64,000 nucleotides of DNA, from the NCBI GenBank assembly GCA_964342305.1, contig CAYFGK010000017.1, positions 1 to 64,000 of the forward strand. Direction: 5' to 3'. Shown here piece after piece: positions 8,033 through 17,032 of this stretch; the first letter of the stretch is position 1; the number at the start of each line of letters is the position of its first letter. This stretch comes from DT-110 sp964342305. GTDB lineage: Bacteria > Bacteroidota > Bacteroidia > Chitinophagales > Saprospiraceae. The notes under the pieces are model-generated. The model did not search any database. It saw nothing but the letters and a program-made list of their open reading frames with translations, and was not told where the DNA came from. Made by a program: the position numbers and the translations under genes.

Positions 8033-9580
8033 ATGCTCAATTTATCGGTCTTATTAGAAGATAGTGCCCGTCGTTATCCCGACAAGGAAGCTTTCATTTT
8101 CAATGATACTACCCTCACCTATGCCCGGATCAACGCAGCAGCCAATCAGGTAGCCGGCGGGTTGCGCGACCTCGGAATTCAACCCGGGGACAAGGTCGCT
8201 CTGAGTTGCCTCAATATTCCGTACTTCCCCATGGTCTACTTCGGAATATTGAAAGCGGGGGCAGCGGTGGTTCCCCTCAGTGTTTTGCTGAAGCGATCCG
8301 AGGTAGCCTACCACTTGCAGGATTCCGAAGCAAAAGCCTACTTCTGCTTTGAAGGTACCCCCGAGCTTCCGATGGGCGATGAGGGGTTTGCCGGATTTAA
8401 AGCAGCCGGTACTTGCAAACACTTCGTTACCATCACCGCCGATCCCCAGGCCTCCTCTCCTTTCGCAGACACAAAAACCCTGGGACAGCTAATGAACGGC
8501 CAGTCCCCCACATTTGCCACCCACCCTACCGGCGCCGAAGATACCTGTGTGATCGTGTACACCTCAGGCACGACCGGCAGGCCAAAAGGTGCCGAACTCA
8601 CGCATTCAAACCTGCTGCAGAATGCCGTTCTGAGTGCTGACTTGTTCCACGCATCTCCCGAAGACCGTATGCTGGTCGTACTTCCACTGTTCCACATTTT
8701 TGGCATGACCGTATTGATGAACGCCGGCGTTTACCGCGGAGCGACGCTCATTCTGCTACCGCGCTTCGAGCCCAAAACGGTAATGGGCCTCTTATTCAAG
8801 CACGACATTACCGTCTTTGCTGGCGTTCCCACCATGTACTGGGGCTTGCTGAATGCCGGTGAAACGGGCATCAAACCCGAGGATATCCAGCAGTCGCTGC
8901 GGGTGGCTGTATCGGGCGGCGCCAGCTTGCCGGTGGAAGTACTGCGCCAATTCGAGGCGAAGTTCAAAGTGCCCATCATCGAGGGATACGGCATGTCGGA
9001 AGGCTCGCCGGTGGTGACCTTCAATCATTTGGATCGAAAGCGCAAACCAGGGAGCATTGGAACGCCCGTTTGGGGGGTCGAGGTCATGATCGCCGATGCC
9101 AACGACCAGCCATTACCCGTTGGCGAAAAGGGCCAATTGCTCTACCGGGGGCACAACGTCATGAAGGGGTACTACAATCGCCCCGAGGTCAATAAAGAGA
9201 CCCTGAAGGGTGGCTGGATGCACTCCGGAGATGTGGCGTACATGGATGAGGATGGCTATTATTTCATTGTCGACCGTACCAAGGATATGATTATCCGGGG
9301 TGGACTCAACGTATACCCCCGCGAGGTGGAAGAAGTGATGATGGAACACCCGGCGGTCAGTATGGTGGCCGTGATCGGCGTACCCCACGAGCAACACGGT
9401 GAGGAGATCAAGGCGTGCGTCGTCATTCAAGACGGCCAAACGGCCTCGGAAGAGGAACTCATCGGTTGGACCAAAACCCGCATTGCCGCCTATAAATACC
9501 CGCGGATCATTGAATTTATGGATCAACTCCCCATGAGCGCCACGGGTAAGATCCTGAAGAAGGAGCTAAGGCAGGTTTGA
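8033..9580 (+). CDS. Long-chain acyl-CoA ligase (AMP-binding)
   Basis: About 515 aa from ATG 8033, chosen because it follows the thioesterase stop by 22 nt and starts the domain directly; an in-frame ATG at 7964 overlaps the upstream gene. The phosphate-binding loop YTSGTTGRPKG is at 176-186, GYGMSEGSP lies in the middle, and the late STGD-like HSGD and RGGLNVYPREVE motifs follow. The catalytic Lys506 is in SATGKILKKEL. The enzyme makes acyl-AMP and then acyl-CoA; fatty acids are the likeliest substrate. Its stop codon TGA is formed inside the first AGGTTTGAG unit of the downstream repeat. Confidence 0.9.
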   Translation: MLNLSVLLEDSARRYPDKEAFIFNDTTLTYARINAAANQVAGGLRDLGIQPGDKVALSCLNIPYFPMVYFGILKAGAAVVPLSVLLKRSEVAYHLQDSEAKAYFCFEGTPELPMGDEGFAGFKAAGTCKHFVTITADPQASSPFADTKTLGQLMNGQSPTFATHPTGAEDTCVIVYTSGTTGRPKGAELTHSNLLQNAVLSADLFHASPEDRMLVVLPLFHIFGMTVLMNAGVYRGATLILLPRFEPKTVMGLLFKHDITVFAGVPTMYWGLLNAGETGIKPEDIQQSLRVAVSGGASLPVEVLRQFEAKFKVPIIEGYGMSEGSPVVTFNHLDRKRKPGSIGTPVWGVEVMIADANDQPLPVGEKGQLLYRGHNVMKGYYNRPEVNKETLKGGWMHSGDVAYMDEDGYYFIVDRTKDMIIRGGLNVYPREVEEVMMEHPAVSMVAVIGVPHEQHGEEIKACVVIQDGQTASEEELIGWTKTRIAAYKYPRIIEFMDQLPMSATGKILKKELRQV

Positions 9581-9672
9581 GATCACAGGTTTGAGATCAC
9601 AGGTTTGAGGTGTGGGGTGTGAGGTAACCTATTACCTAACCTCAAACCTCAGACCTCAGACCTCAGACCTGA
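9573..9672. repeat. AGGTTTGAG foldback repeat between convergent genes
   Basis: Two exact 14-bp units AGGTTTGAGATCAC (9573-9586, 9587-9600) are followed by AGGTTTGAGG (9601-9610), G-rich variants, then the complementary CCTCAAACCT (9640-9649) and several CAGACCT units. The halves can fold back on each other. Each of the two convergent genes reads from its stop codon into the AGGTYTGAGG orientation. Its position fits a bidirectional transcription end. It also supplies the ligase stop codon. Confidence 0.7.
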
Positions 9673-9678
9673 CATCTA

Positions 9679-10377
9679 TTACCTGCTAAGGGGTAGGGAA
9701 TATCCCGCAGAGAGGATAAAGCCGCGGTTGCGCACGCCTTCGGTTACCAGTGGGATATCGTACAATTCGGTGAAGCCATGCTGGTAACGACCGTCGATGT
9801 GTACCTTGCCCGCTCCGGCCTGAATAGCCATGCCGGCACCAATGATACCCGATACTTCGAAGCGATTGTAGCCAATGGCATCCAGATCGATATCGATGGA
9901 GGTGAGATCCAGCTCTACCAGTCCGGTAGTACGTGTTTTCACTTCACCGCCGGTAGCGTAACCAAAGGCAGGTCCCGCTACGATGAATCCCTGGACCAGG
10001 TCGTTACCAAAGCTGATCTTTCCTAAGAGAGGTGCTTCCAGGTAGCTGAAGCGGGTATCGGCACGAACTCCGACTGGCAAAGGCAGTCCAAAAAGATCCA
10101 CATCGGTTCCATCGCGGAACGAAAATCCCTTGCGGGCTACGGTGATCTCCGGTTGAAAAGATAGCGCTCCGGCAACCGGAATGGTCGCGAAAGCTGTGGC
10201 CTGGTAGCCGATCAGATCGTCAAATTCGGGTGCGACCGCATCCAGCAGATCAGTGGTGCGAACATTATTGAAGGTCACTCCGCCGCGCAGGCCGTATTCC
10301 GTGCTCTGAGCCGTTGCCGCCAGGGTGATCCCCAGAAATGTCATAATCGCCAGGATAGTTACAGTCAATCGATTCAT
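9679..10377 (-). CDS. Outer-membrane beta-barrel protein (PorT-like)
   Basis: About 232 aa from ATG 10377, which starts a clean signal peptide (ILAIMTFLGITLAATAQ); the longer frame to 10413 adds polar residues before it. The mature protein opens with the typical YGLRGGVTFNN strand and continues with alternating hydrophobic strands (ALSFQPEITVARKGFSF, FSYLEAPLLGKISF) to a final ILSAGYSLPL. This matches the small outer-membrane barrel family (PorT-like, OMP_b-brl_2) abundant in Bacteroidota. A specific role cannot be read from sequence. It is a single gene convergent with the acyl-CoA ligase. Confidence 0.8.
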   Translation of the reverse strand: MNRLTVTILAIMTFLGITLAATAQSTEYGLRGGVTFNNVRTTDLLDAVAPEFDDLIGYQATAFATIPVAGALSFQPEITVARKGFSFRDGTDVDLFGLPLPVGVRADTRFSYLEAPLLGKISFGNDLVQGFIVAGPAFGYATGGEVKTRTTGLVELDLTSIDIDLDAIGYNRFEVSGIIGAGMAIQAGAGKVHIDGRYQHGFTELYDIPLVTEGVRNRGFILSAGYSLPLSR

Positions 10378-10709
10378 CGTTTGTGTGTTTAAGCGTGAAT
10401 GGTATGGCTGCAAGATGGGGCAGGCAATTGTTAAGTTGCGTTACCCGATGGTTAGCGGCGTGGTAAAATTTCGGGGGAAGGGTTAAAAAGTGTTAGGAAG
10501 GACTCCTTCAAATCGCTGCGTTGGTGTACGTAATCAGGTTGTTCGTGCAAAAAAGTAGCAAGTTCTTTGGTGACTCTTTTAATTAGCAAAAAAGTCTATG
10601 GAGCTGCCGATGTGAAATGGTCGCCGGTAGCCGGCAGGGAGCTACCCGATGGAGCCAGTTACCGGACAACCTTTTTCAAAACACCGAAACTCGACAAAAA
10701 AGAACCGTT

Positions 10710-11270
10710 ATGAACTACAAATGGACACAGTATCTGGACCTGGCCGCACGGCTGCACGTATTTTTCATGCTCAACATTTACGGATGGGGAAAAATGGTGG
10801 GTGGTCAGTTTTACCGCCGGGGTCATTTACCCGAAGAGGTTGCCTTACTTACCCTCGACGAGGCCGGACCTTTTGAACTCGCCTGGACCTTTATGGGCTT
10901 TTCGCAGGCCTATATCCTGTTTATTGGAATTTCGCAGATCATTGGTGCCTGGCTGTTATTATGGGAGCGAACCAAGTTACTCGGAGTAGCTATTTTGTTA
11001 CCGATCATGGTCAATATCGTGGTGTTCGATATCATTTTCCTGGATAAGGCCGGTGCCCTGGCCAGTGCCTCCATATATACATTATTGCTCCTCGTGGTAC
11101 TGTTTTGCAATAAGGAGAGGATACAACGGATCCTGCGGATTATGACCGAGCGTACGTTTGCCAGGTCATCGTCCTGGAAAGATTGGTTCATCTACGTAGT
11201 TGTTGCTCTGATACTGGTCGCCGGCATCTTCGGCATGGAGCAACTCCTGGTGCAAAACCTTGGACACTAA
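10710..11270 (+). CDS. DoxX-like four-helix membrane protein
   Basis: About 186 aa from ATG 10710; the upstream frame to 10617 lacks hydrophobic character. The sequence shows an N-terminal amphipathic stretch (LAARLHVFFMLNIYGWGKMVGG), then three or four hydrophobic segments (YILFIGISQIIGAWLLLW, LGVAILLPIMVNIVVFDIIF, ASIYTLLLLVVLF, FIYVVVALILVAGIFGM). Gly and Trp placement resembles the DoxX/DoxX-like family. Function is unknown. Its stop codon region overlaps by 4 nt the stop of the convergent hydrolase gene. Confidence 0.6.
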   Translation: MNYKWTQYLDLAARLHVFFMLNIYGWGKMVGGQFYRRGHLPEEVALLTLDEAGPFELAWTFMGFSQAYILFIGISQIIGAWLLLWERTKLLGVAILLPIMVNIVVFDIIFLDKAGALASASIYTLLLLVVLFCNKERIQRILRIMTERTFARSSSWKDWFIYVVVALILVAGIFGMEQLLVQNLGH

Positions 11271-12310
11271 CGAAACTGCGTTTCCAACCACCCCTCCGTG
11301 CGGCGGAAAGCCTCCCGGCGAACATCCTCTCGTGACAGGAAGACGTCGTGCATGGCGTCCTCGATGACCTCGATGGTGACTTGTTCACCCAGGTTTTGGG
11401 CGCGCTGGTGCATGAGGTCCACATCCAGTACCGCGTCCATGCGCAGCGCTTGCGGCGACAGGGTATCACCGACGTAGGAGCTATCGGAATGCAAGACCAA
11501 AACGGGGAGGGTGAGATCGAGCCCCTTGCGCACCTGCTTATGTCCGGCACGGATGGCTTTGAGCCAGCTATAGTAAAGCGGAAAACCCTCGATGGGCTTC
11601 CAGATCAGATTGTAATCCCATTCGCCGGCATAATCCTCGTGAATACTACGACCGTAGAGGCCGGTGCTCTCACGGGGGAGGTAGGCTTTTTTATTGAAGC
11701 GGCTCAGGCCCGCGAAGAGGGAAATGCCTGCTTTCTCCACCCCGCTGCCGCTAAAGGCGAAAAAGGGTGAATTGAGCAGTAGTCCGTCAATATCAGAACG
11801 GTTCTCACCACGGGCAGCGTACAGGCTGGCCGTGAGGCCACCGGTAGAATGGCCGTTGAGCACAATGGTCTCCTGGCCGGCATCCCGGATGTGGGCAATA
11901 GCTTTATCAATATCCGGGAAGTACTCCGCCATACTCCGCGTGTAATTGGGGCGTTGGTGGGGCAACAGGGACCTACCGTATTTACGTAGTTCGAGGGCGT
12001 ACACATGGTAGCCCAGTTCGCGAAAGAATTCGCCTTCGTGGTATTGGAAATAATAGTCACCATACCCATGGATGTACAGCATCGCTTTCGTGCTGACGGA
12101 ATCGGGAGCACGGTGCAGCAAAGTTGCCACCACTTCACCCGAATAATCGGGTTCCTGTTCGAACGTAATGACCTCGTAGCCTTGGTTGATCAGACTATCG
12201 GTGGGAGATAACGCATACCCCGGATCCTGATAAGCCATTTCGGGCATATCCGTTTTACAGGCAGCGGAGAGCAGAATCAGAACGACAAGAACCAGGAAGG
12301 TGCGGGACAT
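11267..12310 (-). CDS. Alpha/beta-hydrolase lipoprotein (lysophospholipase-like)
   Basis: A 347-aa protein with a lipoprotein signal peptide (LLSAAC, Cys18). The alpha/beta-hydrolase core follows. An oxyanion-side HGYGDY motif is near residue 81 and the nucleophile elbow is GHSTGG (Ser155). The acid is likely in LVLHSDSSYVGD and the catalytic His in EDAMHDVF near the C terminus. This order fits monoglyceride lipase/lysophospholipase (Hydrolase_4) proteins. It probably acts at the periplasmic face on lipids or esters, though the substrate is inferred only. It has its own promoter region divergent from the flavin-reductase gene; a GCGAAAGC mini-hairpin sits 7-22 nt upstream. Confidence 0.82.
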   Translation of the reverse strand: MSRTFLVLVVLILLSAACKTDMPEMAYQDPGYALSPTDSLINQGYEVITFEQEPDYSGEVVATLLHRAPDSVSTKAMLYIHGYGDYYFQYHEGEFFRELGYHVYALELRKYGRSLLPHQRPNYTRSMAEYFPDIDKAIAHIRDAGQETIVLNGHSTGGLTASLYAARGENRSDIDGLLLNSPFFAFSGSGVEKAGISLFAGLSRFNKKAYLPRESTGLYGRSIHEDYAGEWDYNLIWKPIEGFPLYYSWLKAIRAGHKQVRKGLDLTLPVLVLHSDSSYVGDTLSPQALRMDAVLDVDLMHQRAQNLGEQVTIEVIEDAMHDVFLSREDVRREAFRRTEGWLETQFR

Positions 12311-12316
12311 AATTCC

Positions 12317-12332
12317 TTTTTTTGCGAAAGCA
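12317..12332. repeat. T-tract/GCGAAAGC mini-hairpin
   Basis: Seven T followed by GCGAAAGC and an AT-rich tail, between the divergent hydrolase and flavin-reductase genes. Same family as at 1368 and 32613. Confidence 0.55.
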
Positions 12333-12391
12333 ATAAATCAAAAACAATCAACCTAACGAAAACCCGATTGTTGCTCCACAAAATACTGTGT

Positions 12392-13009
12392 ATGGCTAAA
12401 AAAATGACACGACAGGATATTCAACAGCTCGACCGGCTGCCACGCATGCACCTGATGAACACCATCCCGGGTATAAAAAATGCCAGTCTGATCGGCACCC
12501 GGGACCGGGCCGGGAATACCAATCTGGCGATATTCAACTCCATCGTCCACATCGGGGCCAATCCGCCGTACTTAGGATTTATCCTGCGGCCACTTACCGT
12601 GCACCGGCAAACCTACGATAACCTGAAAGCATCTGGTGATTTCACCCTGAATATGGTCACCCGCGCGATGGTACAAGCTGCCCACCAGACATCCGCCAAA
12701 TACCAGCCGGGTGCATCGGAATTCGAGGCCACGGGCCTTACGCCCATTCATTCCGAGGCGATTACATCCCCTTACGTAGCGGAAAGTCCGGTCCGCATCG
12801 GCCTCACCTTTGCGGAGGAACAACACATTAAGACTAATAACACCTGGCTCATCATCGGCGCCGTGCAGGAGATCTATTTTCCGGAAGAGGCTCAGCTCGA
12901 CAGCGGACACCTTGCCCTGGAAAAGCTGGATACCGTGGGAGTCGCGGGATTGGATAGCTACTACGGACTGGAGTTGCTGGAGCGCCTGGCGTATGCGAGA
13001 CCGACTTGA
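12392..13009 (+). CDS. Flavin reductase-like FMN-binding split-barrel protein
   Basis: About 205 aa from ATG 12392. The N-terminal half has the split-barrel signature: KNASLIGTRDRAGNTNLAIF, then an HIGANPPYLGFILRP segment, and the family-typical DNLKASGDFTLNMV around residues 75-90. Such proteins bind FMN and reduce flavins for monooxygenases or act as small oxidoreductases; no partner monooxygenase is next to it. The last third (LDSYYGLELLERLAYARP) is a helical tail. A single gene, divergent from the hydrolase. Gene-like identity is firm; biochemical role is inferred. Confidence 0.75.
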   Translation: MAKKMTRQDIQQLDRLPRMHLMNTIPGIKNASLIGTRDRAGNTNLAIFNSIVHIGANPPYLGFILRPLTVHRQTYDNLKASGDFTLNMVTRAMVQAAHQTSAKYQPGASEFEATGLTPIHSEAITSPYVAESPVRIGLTFAEEQHIKTNNTWLIIGAVQEIYFPEEAQLDSGHLALEKLDTVGVAGLDSYYGLELLERLAYARPT

Positions 13010-13305
13010 AGTTAGAGGTGTGAAGTCAGAGGTCAGAAGTACTTTTGGAGATTAGAAAACAGGAGGCAGGTTACTCCTGACAGTACCGGCCACTACAGTG
13101 CAAGAATAAACTTTCGCGGTCTTGCCTGTTAAGAAGGAATGCACCGCGCCACCTGTATAGTCTCCACCCAGAATAACGATCTGCTCAACCTGCCGTAACG
13201 CAGTGAAGGCGAAAACCTTAACCTGAGCCTAGAAAAACAAATGCTGCTGATCCTACATCAAAGGTATTCGACCAATTCCCTATTTTACTCCCAAACGAGT
13301 GTACT
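13010..13305. other. Gene-free spacer with degenerate repeat start
   Basis: The first 35 nt after the flavin-reductase stop (AGTTAGAGGTGTGAAGTCAG) look like a worn copy of the AGGTTTGAGG family. The rest holds no convincing reading frame. A CTATTTTACTCCC stretch near 13280 could be the -7 region of the nitrilase gene. Confidence 0.4.
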
Positions 13306-14223
13306 ATGAAAAAACGACTGACGGTGGCCCTGGTCCAGGCCAGTCCCAGGCTGTTTGATCTGGCCGGGAGCCTGGAGCTGGTGGCCGACTGGACTGCGCA
13401 GGCCAAGGCGCGGGGAGCCGGTCTGGTCCTTTTCCCCGAGACTTTTCTGCCGGCCTATCCGCGGGGATTACAGTTTGGCACGGTGGTAGGTAGTCGTTCG
13501 CAGGAAGGGCGTGAAGACTGGCTGTTGTATTACAGCAACACGGTAACCGTACCCGGGCCGGCGACGGAACGCCTGGGACAGATAGCTGCGGAGCACAATG
13601 TATGGTTGATCATCGGAGTGACCGAACGATCCGAAACGGGTGGCACACTGTATTGTACATTACTTTATTTCGATCCGGAAGGGCGACTGGTGCGGCGGCA
13701 CCGTAAACTTAAGCCCACCGGTACCGAACGTATCCTTTGGGGCGAAGGGGCCGGCGATGACCTGCAGGTCGTTCCAAGCCAGTACGGCCGAATCGGCGGA
13801 CTGATCTGCTGGGAAAACTATATGCCCCTGGCTCGGATGAACCTGTACCAGCAGGGGGTCGACATCTACCTGGCCCCTACGGCGGATCATCGGGATAGCT
13901 GGCAGGCCAGTATGCAGCATATTGCCTGCGAGGGGCGCTGTTTCGTACTGGCCTGTAACCAATTCGTGCGGAAGCGGGATTACCCCGAGCGCTTCCAGAG
14001 CGAATTAGCTGACCAGCCAGAGATCATGACCCGCGGCGGAAGTGTGATCATTTCCCCACTGGGCGAGGTGCTGACCGGTCCGTTGTTTGGTCAGGAGGGT
14101 ATCGTGGAAGCAGAACTGGACCTGAGTCTGATCGCAAAAAGTAAAATGGATTTTGATGCGGCGGGGCATTATAACCGGTCTGATGTATTTTCATTCGAAT
14201 GGATGAAACGACCCGTAGAATAA
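13306..14223 (+). CDS. Nitrilase-family carbon-nitrogen hydrolase
   Basis: A 305-aa protein with all three catalytic residues: Glu45 in LFPETFLPAYPRG, Lys134 in RRHRKLKPTGTE and Cys168 in GLICWENYMP. The YPRG after the glutamate and the HRKLKPT wording place it with true nitrilases and cyanide hydratases/dihydratases rather than omega-amidases. It hydrolyses a nitrile to acid (or amide) in the cytoplasm, probably as an oligomeric spiral. Substrate is unknown. It stands alone on the plus strand with no aldoxime or amidase genes beside it. Confidence 0.88.
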   Translation: MKKRLTVALVQASPRLFDLAGSLELVADWTAQAKARGAGLVLFPETFLPAYPRGLQFGTVVGSRSQEGREDWLLYYSNTVTVPGPATERLGQIAAEHNVWLIIGVTERSETGGTLYCTLLYFDPEGRLVRRHRKLKPTGTERILWGEGAGDDLQVVPSQYGRIGGLICWENYMPLARMNLYQQGVDIYLAPTADHRDSWQASMQHIACEGRCFVLACNQFVRKRDYPERFQSELADQPEIMTRGGSVIISPLGEVLTGPLFGQEGIVEAELDLSLIAKSKMDFDAAGHYNRSDVFSFEWMKRPVE

Positions 14224-14307
14224 AGTTGTTTATTGGTTGTGTTTTTATGAATATGCCGAAGATATCCTATTCGAACACCATTGACTTGATTACAAATCAC
14301 ACGAAAT

Positions 14308-15066
14308 ATGTCTAGAAGAAGAAGTTTTATGTCCTCCTCCTCGAACCCGGTTATGCGGGAGGAATACTATCAGAATGCTCAGCCACTCGACGCCAATATG
14401 GCTCGTGGTGAAGTGCAGACGATGACGGTGGGCGGAGCCGTACAGAAAACCTACATTCTGACCGCCATTCTGATCATGGCCGCCATTGTTGGCTTTAATA
14501 TTCCCAATCCTATCCTCATCTGGGGTGGTGCCATCGGTGGCTTCGTTCTGGTACTGGTTATGGCCTTCCGCACGCATTTAGCACCCCGTCTGGCCCCTGT
14601 TTACGCTGTTTTAGAGGGGCTTTTTGTCGGCGGCATCTCGGCCATGTACGCCAGTTTGTACGACGGAATTATCGTCAATGCCGTGCTGCTTACCGTTGCG
14701 GTACTTTGCCTGATGCTTTTCCTGTACCAGGGTGGCTTTATTAAGGTGACCGAAAAGCTGCGCGCCGGCGTGATGATGGCCACGGGCGCGGTGATGGTGG
14801 TATACCTGATCAGCATTGTGGCCAACCTGTTCGGTGCCTCGCTGCCTTATCTGCACAGCGGTGGCCCCATTGGCATAGGTATCAGCCTGGTGATCGTCGG
14901 TATTGCCTCATTCAACCTGTTGCTGGACTTTGATAATTTTGAGAAGGGTGAGCAGTACGGTGCTCCGAAGTATATGGAGTGGTTTTCTGCCGTTGGTCTG
15001 CTGGTTACGCTGGTTTGGTTGTATCTGGAGATCTTACGCCTGTTGGCAAAACTGAACGATCGCTAA
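14308..15066 (+). CDS. Bax inhibitor-1/YccA family membrane protein
   Basis: A 252-aa protein with a polar N-terminal tail (SRRRSFMSSSSNPVM) and seven hydrophobic segments from about residue 48 to 245, ending in LLVTLVWLYLEILRLLAKL. Order and spacing fit the YccA/Bax inhibitor-1 family, including GFIKVTEKLRAGVMMATGAV before the fifth helix and the FDNFEKG acidic loop between the last helices. Family members act as pH- or calcium-sensitive channels, or (YccA) as modulators of FtsH proteolysis. Role here is inferred from family only. A GGCGAAAGCC mini-hairpin lies 7 nt after the stop. Confidence 0.88.
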   Translation: MSRRRSFMSSSSNPVMREEYYQNAQPLDANMARGEVQTMTVGGAVQKTYILTAILIMAAIVGFNIPNPILIWGGAIGGFVLVLVMAFRTHLAPRLAPVYAVLEGLFVGGISAMYASLYDGIIVNAVLLTVAVLCLMLFLYQGGFIKVTEKLRAGVMMATGAVMVVYLISIVANLFGASLPYLHSGGPIGIGISLVIVGIASFNLLLDFDNFEKGEQYGAPKYMEWFSAVGLLVTLVWLYLEILRLLAKLNDR

Positions 15067-15073
15067 GGCAGCG

Positions 15074-15097
15074 TTTTTGGCGAAAGCCAAAAAAAAA
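15074..15097 (+). terminator. GGCGAAAGCC hairpin after the Bax inhibitor-1 gene
   Basis: Five T, GGCGAAAGCC and nine A, just past the stop codon at 15066. The stem can extend through the T/A tracts around a GAAA loop. It belongs to the dispersed mini-hairpin family; a terminator role is inferred from position. Confidence 0.5.
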
Positions 15098-15317
15098 GCA
15101 GGGCGCCGGTCTGGCACCCTACATAACCCCAAAAAACCAAATGAAAACAATCTACTTTTTTATGCAAATAGGAAATATTCCTATGAATGCAATCAAGACT
15201 GTATTTGTTTGATACTACGTTTTCCCGGAAAATGCTATCCGGGTGTGTATCAATAACTTCTGTGGCTTCTACAACAAGCCCACCTCAAAAAAGTTTTGAT
15301 TTCAAACTAATTCATCC

Positions 15318-16700
15318 TTGGCTAAAGTCAAAAAGATATTTGTATGCTCCGAATGTGGTGCCACCTCCCCCAAATGGGTCGGCAAATGCCCATCCTGTGA
15401 GCAGTGGAATACGTACCACGAGGACGTAATCGTTCGGGAAACCGCGAAGGAAGCTGCCCGCAAAAGCTGGAAGCCCCAGGCTACCGGTGGTAAAAGCGGC
15501 CCCCGGCCGATTCCCCTGCCCAAGATCGAGGCCCGTAAAACCGAGCGCCTCGTAACTCCCGACGGAGAGCTCAACCGCGTACTGGGCGGAGGCATTGTCC
15601 CCGGATCGCTGGTGCTGATCGGCGGGCAGCCCGGCATTGGTAAGTCGACCCTGATGCTCCAGGTAGCTATGGGGATTCCGACCAAGATTCTATACGTTTC
15701 GGGAGAAGAGAGTGAGGAGCAGATAAAAATGCGGGCAGATCGCCTCACCAATAAGCAATCCGATTGCTACATCCTTACCGAGACCAACGTAGCGCGCATC
15801 ACCTCCCTGGCGGAGGATTTGCAACCCGATCTTTTGATCATCGATTCCATACAGACCCTCGCTGCTCCATACATTGATTCCATGCCGGGCAGTGTTTCTC
15901 AGGTGCGCGAGTCGGCCGGTGAGCTACAGCGATTTGCCAAGAATATGCATATTCCGGTCTTTATTATCGGGCACATAACCAAAGACGGTTCCATCGCCGG
16001 GCCCAAACTATTGGAACATATTGTGGATGCCGTGCTACAGTTTGAAGGTGACCGCAATTATACATACCGGATCCTGCGGACCATTAAGAACCGCTTTGGA
16101 TCCACTGATGAAATGGGCATTTACGAGATGCAGCCCGACGGATTGCGGGAGGTGGCTAATCCTTCGGAGCTTTTGCTTTCGCAAAAAGACGACGACCTGA
16201 GTGGTTCGGCCATTGCCGCTACCATGGAGGGAATGCGGCCCATGCTCATCGAGACACAGGCACTCGTCAGTACTGCCGTATACGGAACTCCGCAGCGATC
16301 AGCTACCGGCTTTGACCTGCGGAGATTATCAATGCTACTGGCGGTACTCGAAAAAAGAGGAGGCTTCCCCTTCGGTCAGAACGACGTCTTCCTGAACATT
16401 GCCGGCGGGATCCGGGTCGATGATCCGGCGATCGACCTGGCCATAGTAGCCTCTTTGATCTCTTCTTTGGAAGACATTGCCATCCCGACGGATGTGTGCC
16501 TGGCCGGAGAGGTCGGGCTTTCGGGTGAGATCCGGGCCGTTAACCGGGCCGAACAGCGCATTCAGGAAGCCGACCGACTTGGTTTTCGGCACATTTTCGT
16601 CTCGAAATACAACATGAAAGGTATTGACCCTAAGCGATACGATATTAAGATCCATACCCTGAGCAAGATTGGCGAGCTGTACGAGAAGCTGTTTGAATAG
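15318..16700 (+). CDS. radA: DNA repair protein RadA/Sms
   Basis: A 460-aa RadA. It starts with the C4 zinc finger (Cys10, Cys13, Cys24, Cys27 in FVCSECGATSPKWVGKCPSC). The Walker A is GGQPGIGKST (102-111), and the family motif KNRFGSTDEMG and a C-terminal Lon-like domain follow. RadA is a RecA-related helicase that promotes branch migration in recombinational repair. The start is TTG at 15318: it is the only start that gives the conserved MAKVKK N terminus. The stop codon TAG is the last sequenced triplet before a scaffold gap. Codons near 16171-16187 spell the mini-hairpin TTTTGCTTTCGCAAAAA. Confidence 0.95.
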   Translation: MAKVKKIFVCSECGATSPKWVGKCPSCEQWNTYHEDVIVRETAKEAARKSWKPQATGGKSGPRPIPLPKIEARKTERLVTPDGELNRVLGGGIVPGSLVLIGGQPGIGKSTLMLQVAMGIPTKILYVSGEESEEQIKMRADRLTNKQSDCYILTETNVARITSLAEDLQPDLLIIDSIQTLAAPYIDSMPGSVSQVRESAGELQRFAKNMHIPVFIIGHITKDGSIAGPKLLEHIVDAVLQFEGDRNYTYRILRTIKNRFGSTDEMGIYEMQPDGLREVANPSELLLSQKDDDLSGSAIAATMEGMRPMLIETQALVSTAVYGTPQRSATGFDLRRLSMLLAVLEKRGGFPFGQNDVFLNIAGGIRVDDPAIDLAIVASLISSLEDIAIPTDVCLAGEVGLSGEIRAVNRAEQRIQEADRLGFRHIFVSKYNMKGIDPKRYDIKIHTLSKIGELYEKLFE

Positions 16701-16800
16701 NNNNNNNNNNNNNNNNNNNNNNNNNNNNNNNNNNNNNNNNNNNNNNNNNNNNNNNNNNNNNNNNNNNNNNNNNNNNNNNNNNNNNNNNNNNNNNNNNNNN
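16701..16800. other. Scaffold gap (100 N)
   Basis: Exactly 100 N, so a nominal gap of unknown true length. It begins right after the radA stop codon and ends at GGTTAAACCTG. Other gaps touch AGGTTTGAGG repeats and such repeats start at stop codons elsewhere, so a repeat probably fills it (inference). Confidence 0.9.
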
Positions 16801-16882
16801 GGTTAAACCTGTTGCACGGTACCAATGTTAGATGAGGGTAGAAAATGGTCGTAAAGCTACCATTTTTTACGCCCAGCCTGCC

Positions 16883-16982
16883 GGTACAGGGAAATAGGTA
16901 TAGGGAATTTGGATTTAAGCAAATCTTACTACCTACTACTCTATACCAAATACGACGTGGGGTTGTTACACTCAGTCACTTA
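16883..16982. repeat. About 100-bp dispersed element, copy B
   Basis: Aligns with 5112-5210. It keeps GGTACAGGG, GGATTTAAGC and CTATACCAAATAC. The inverted repeat is present with one mismatch: GGTATAGGG near 16897 with CTCTATACC near 16940. It lies in the gene-free 16801-17032 spacer between radA and the DCC gene. Confidence 0.7.
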
Positions 16983-17032
16983 GAAAACTGATCGGTCCCA
17001 ACCTCACGTATAATTAAGTAAAGACCTTGAAT

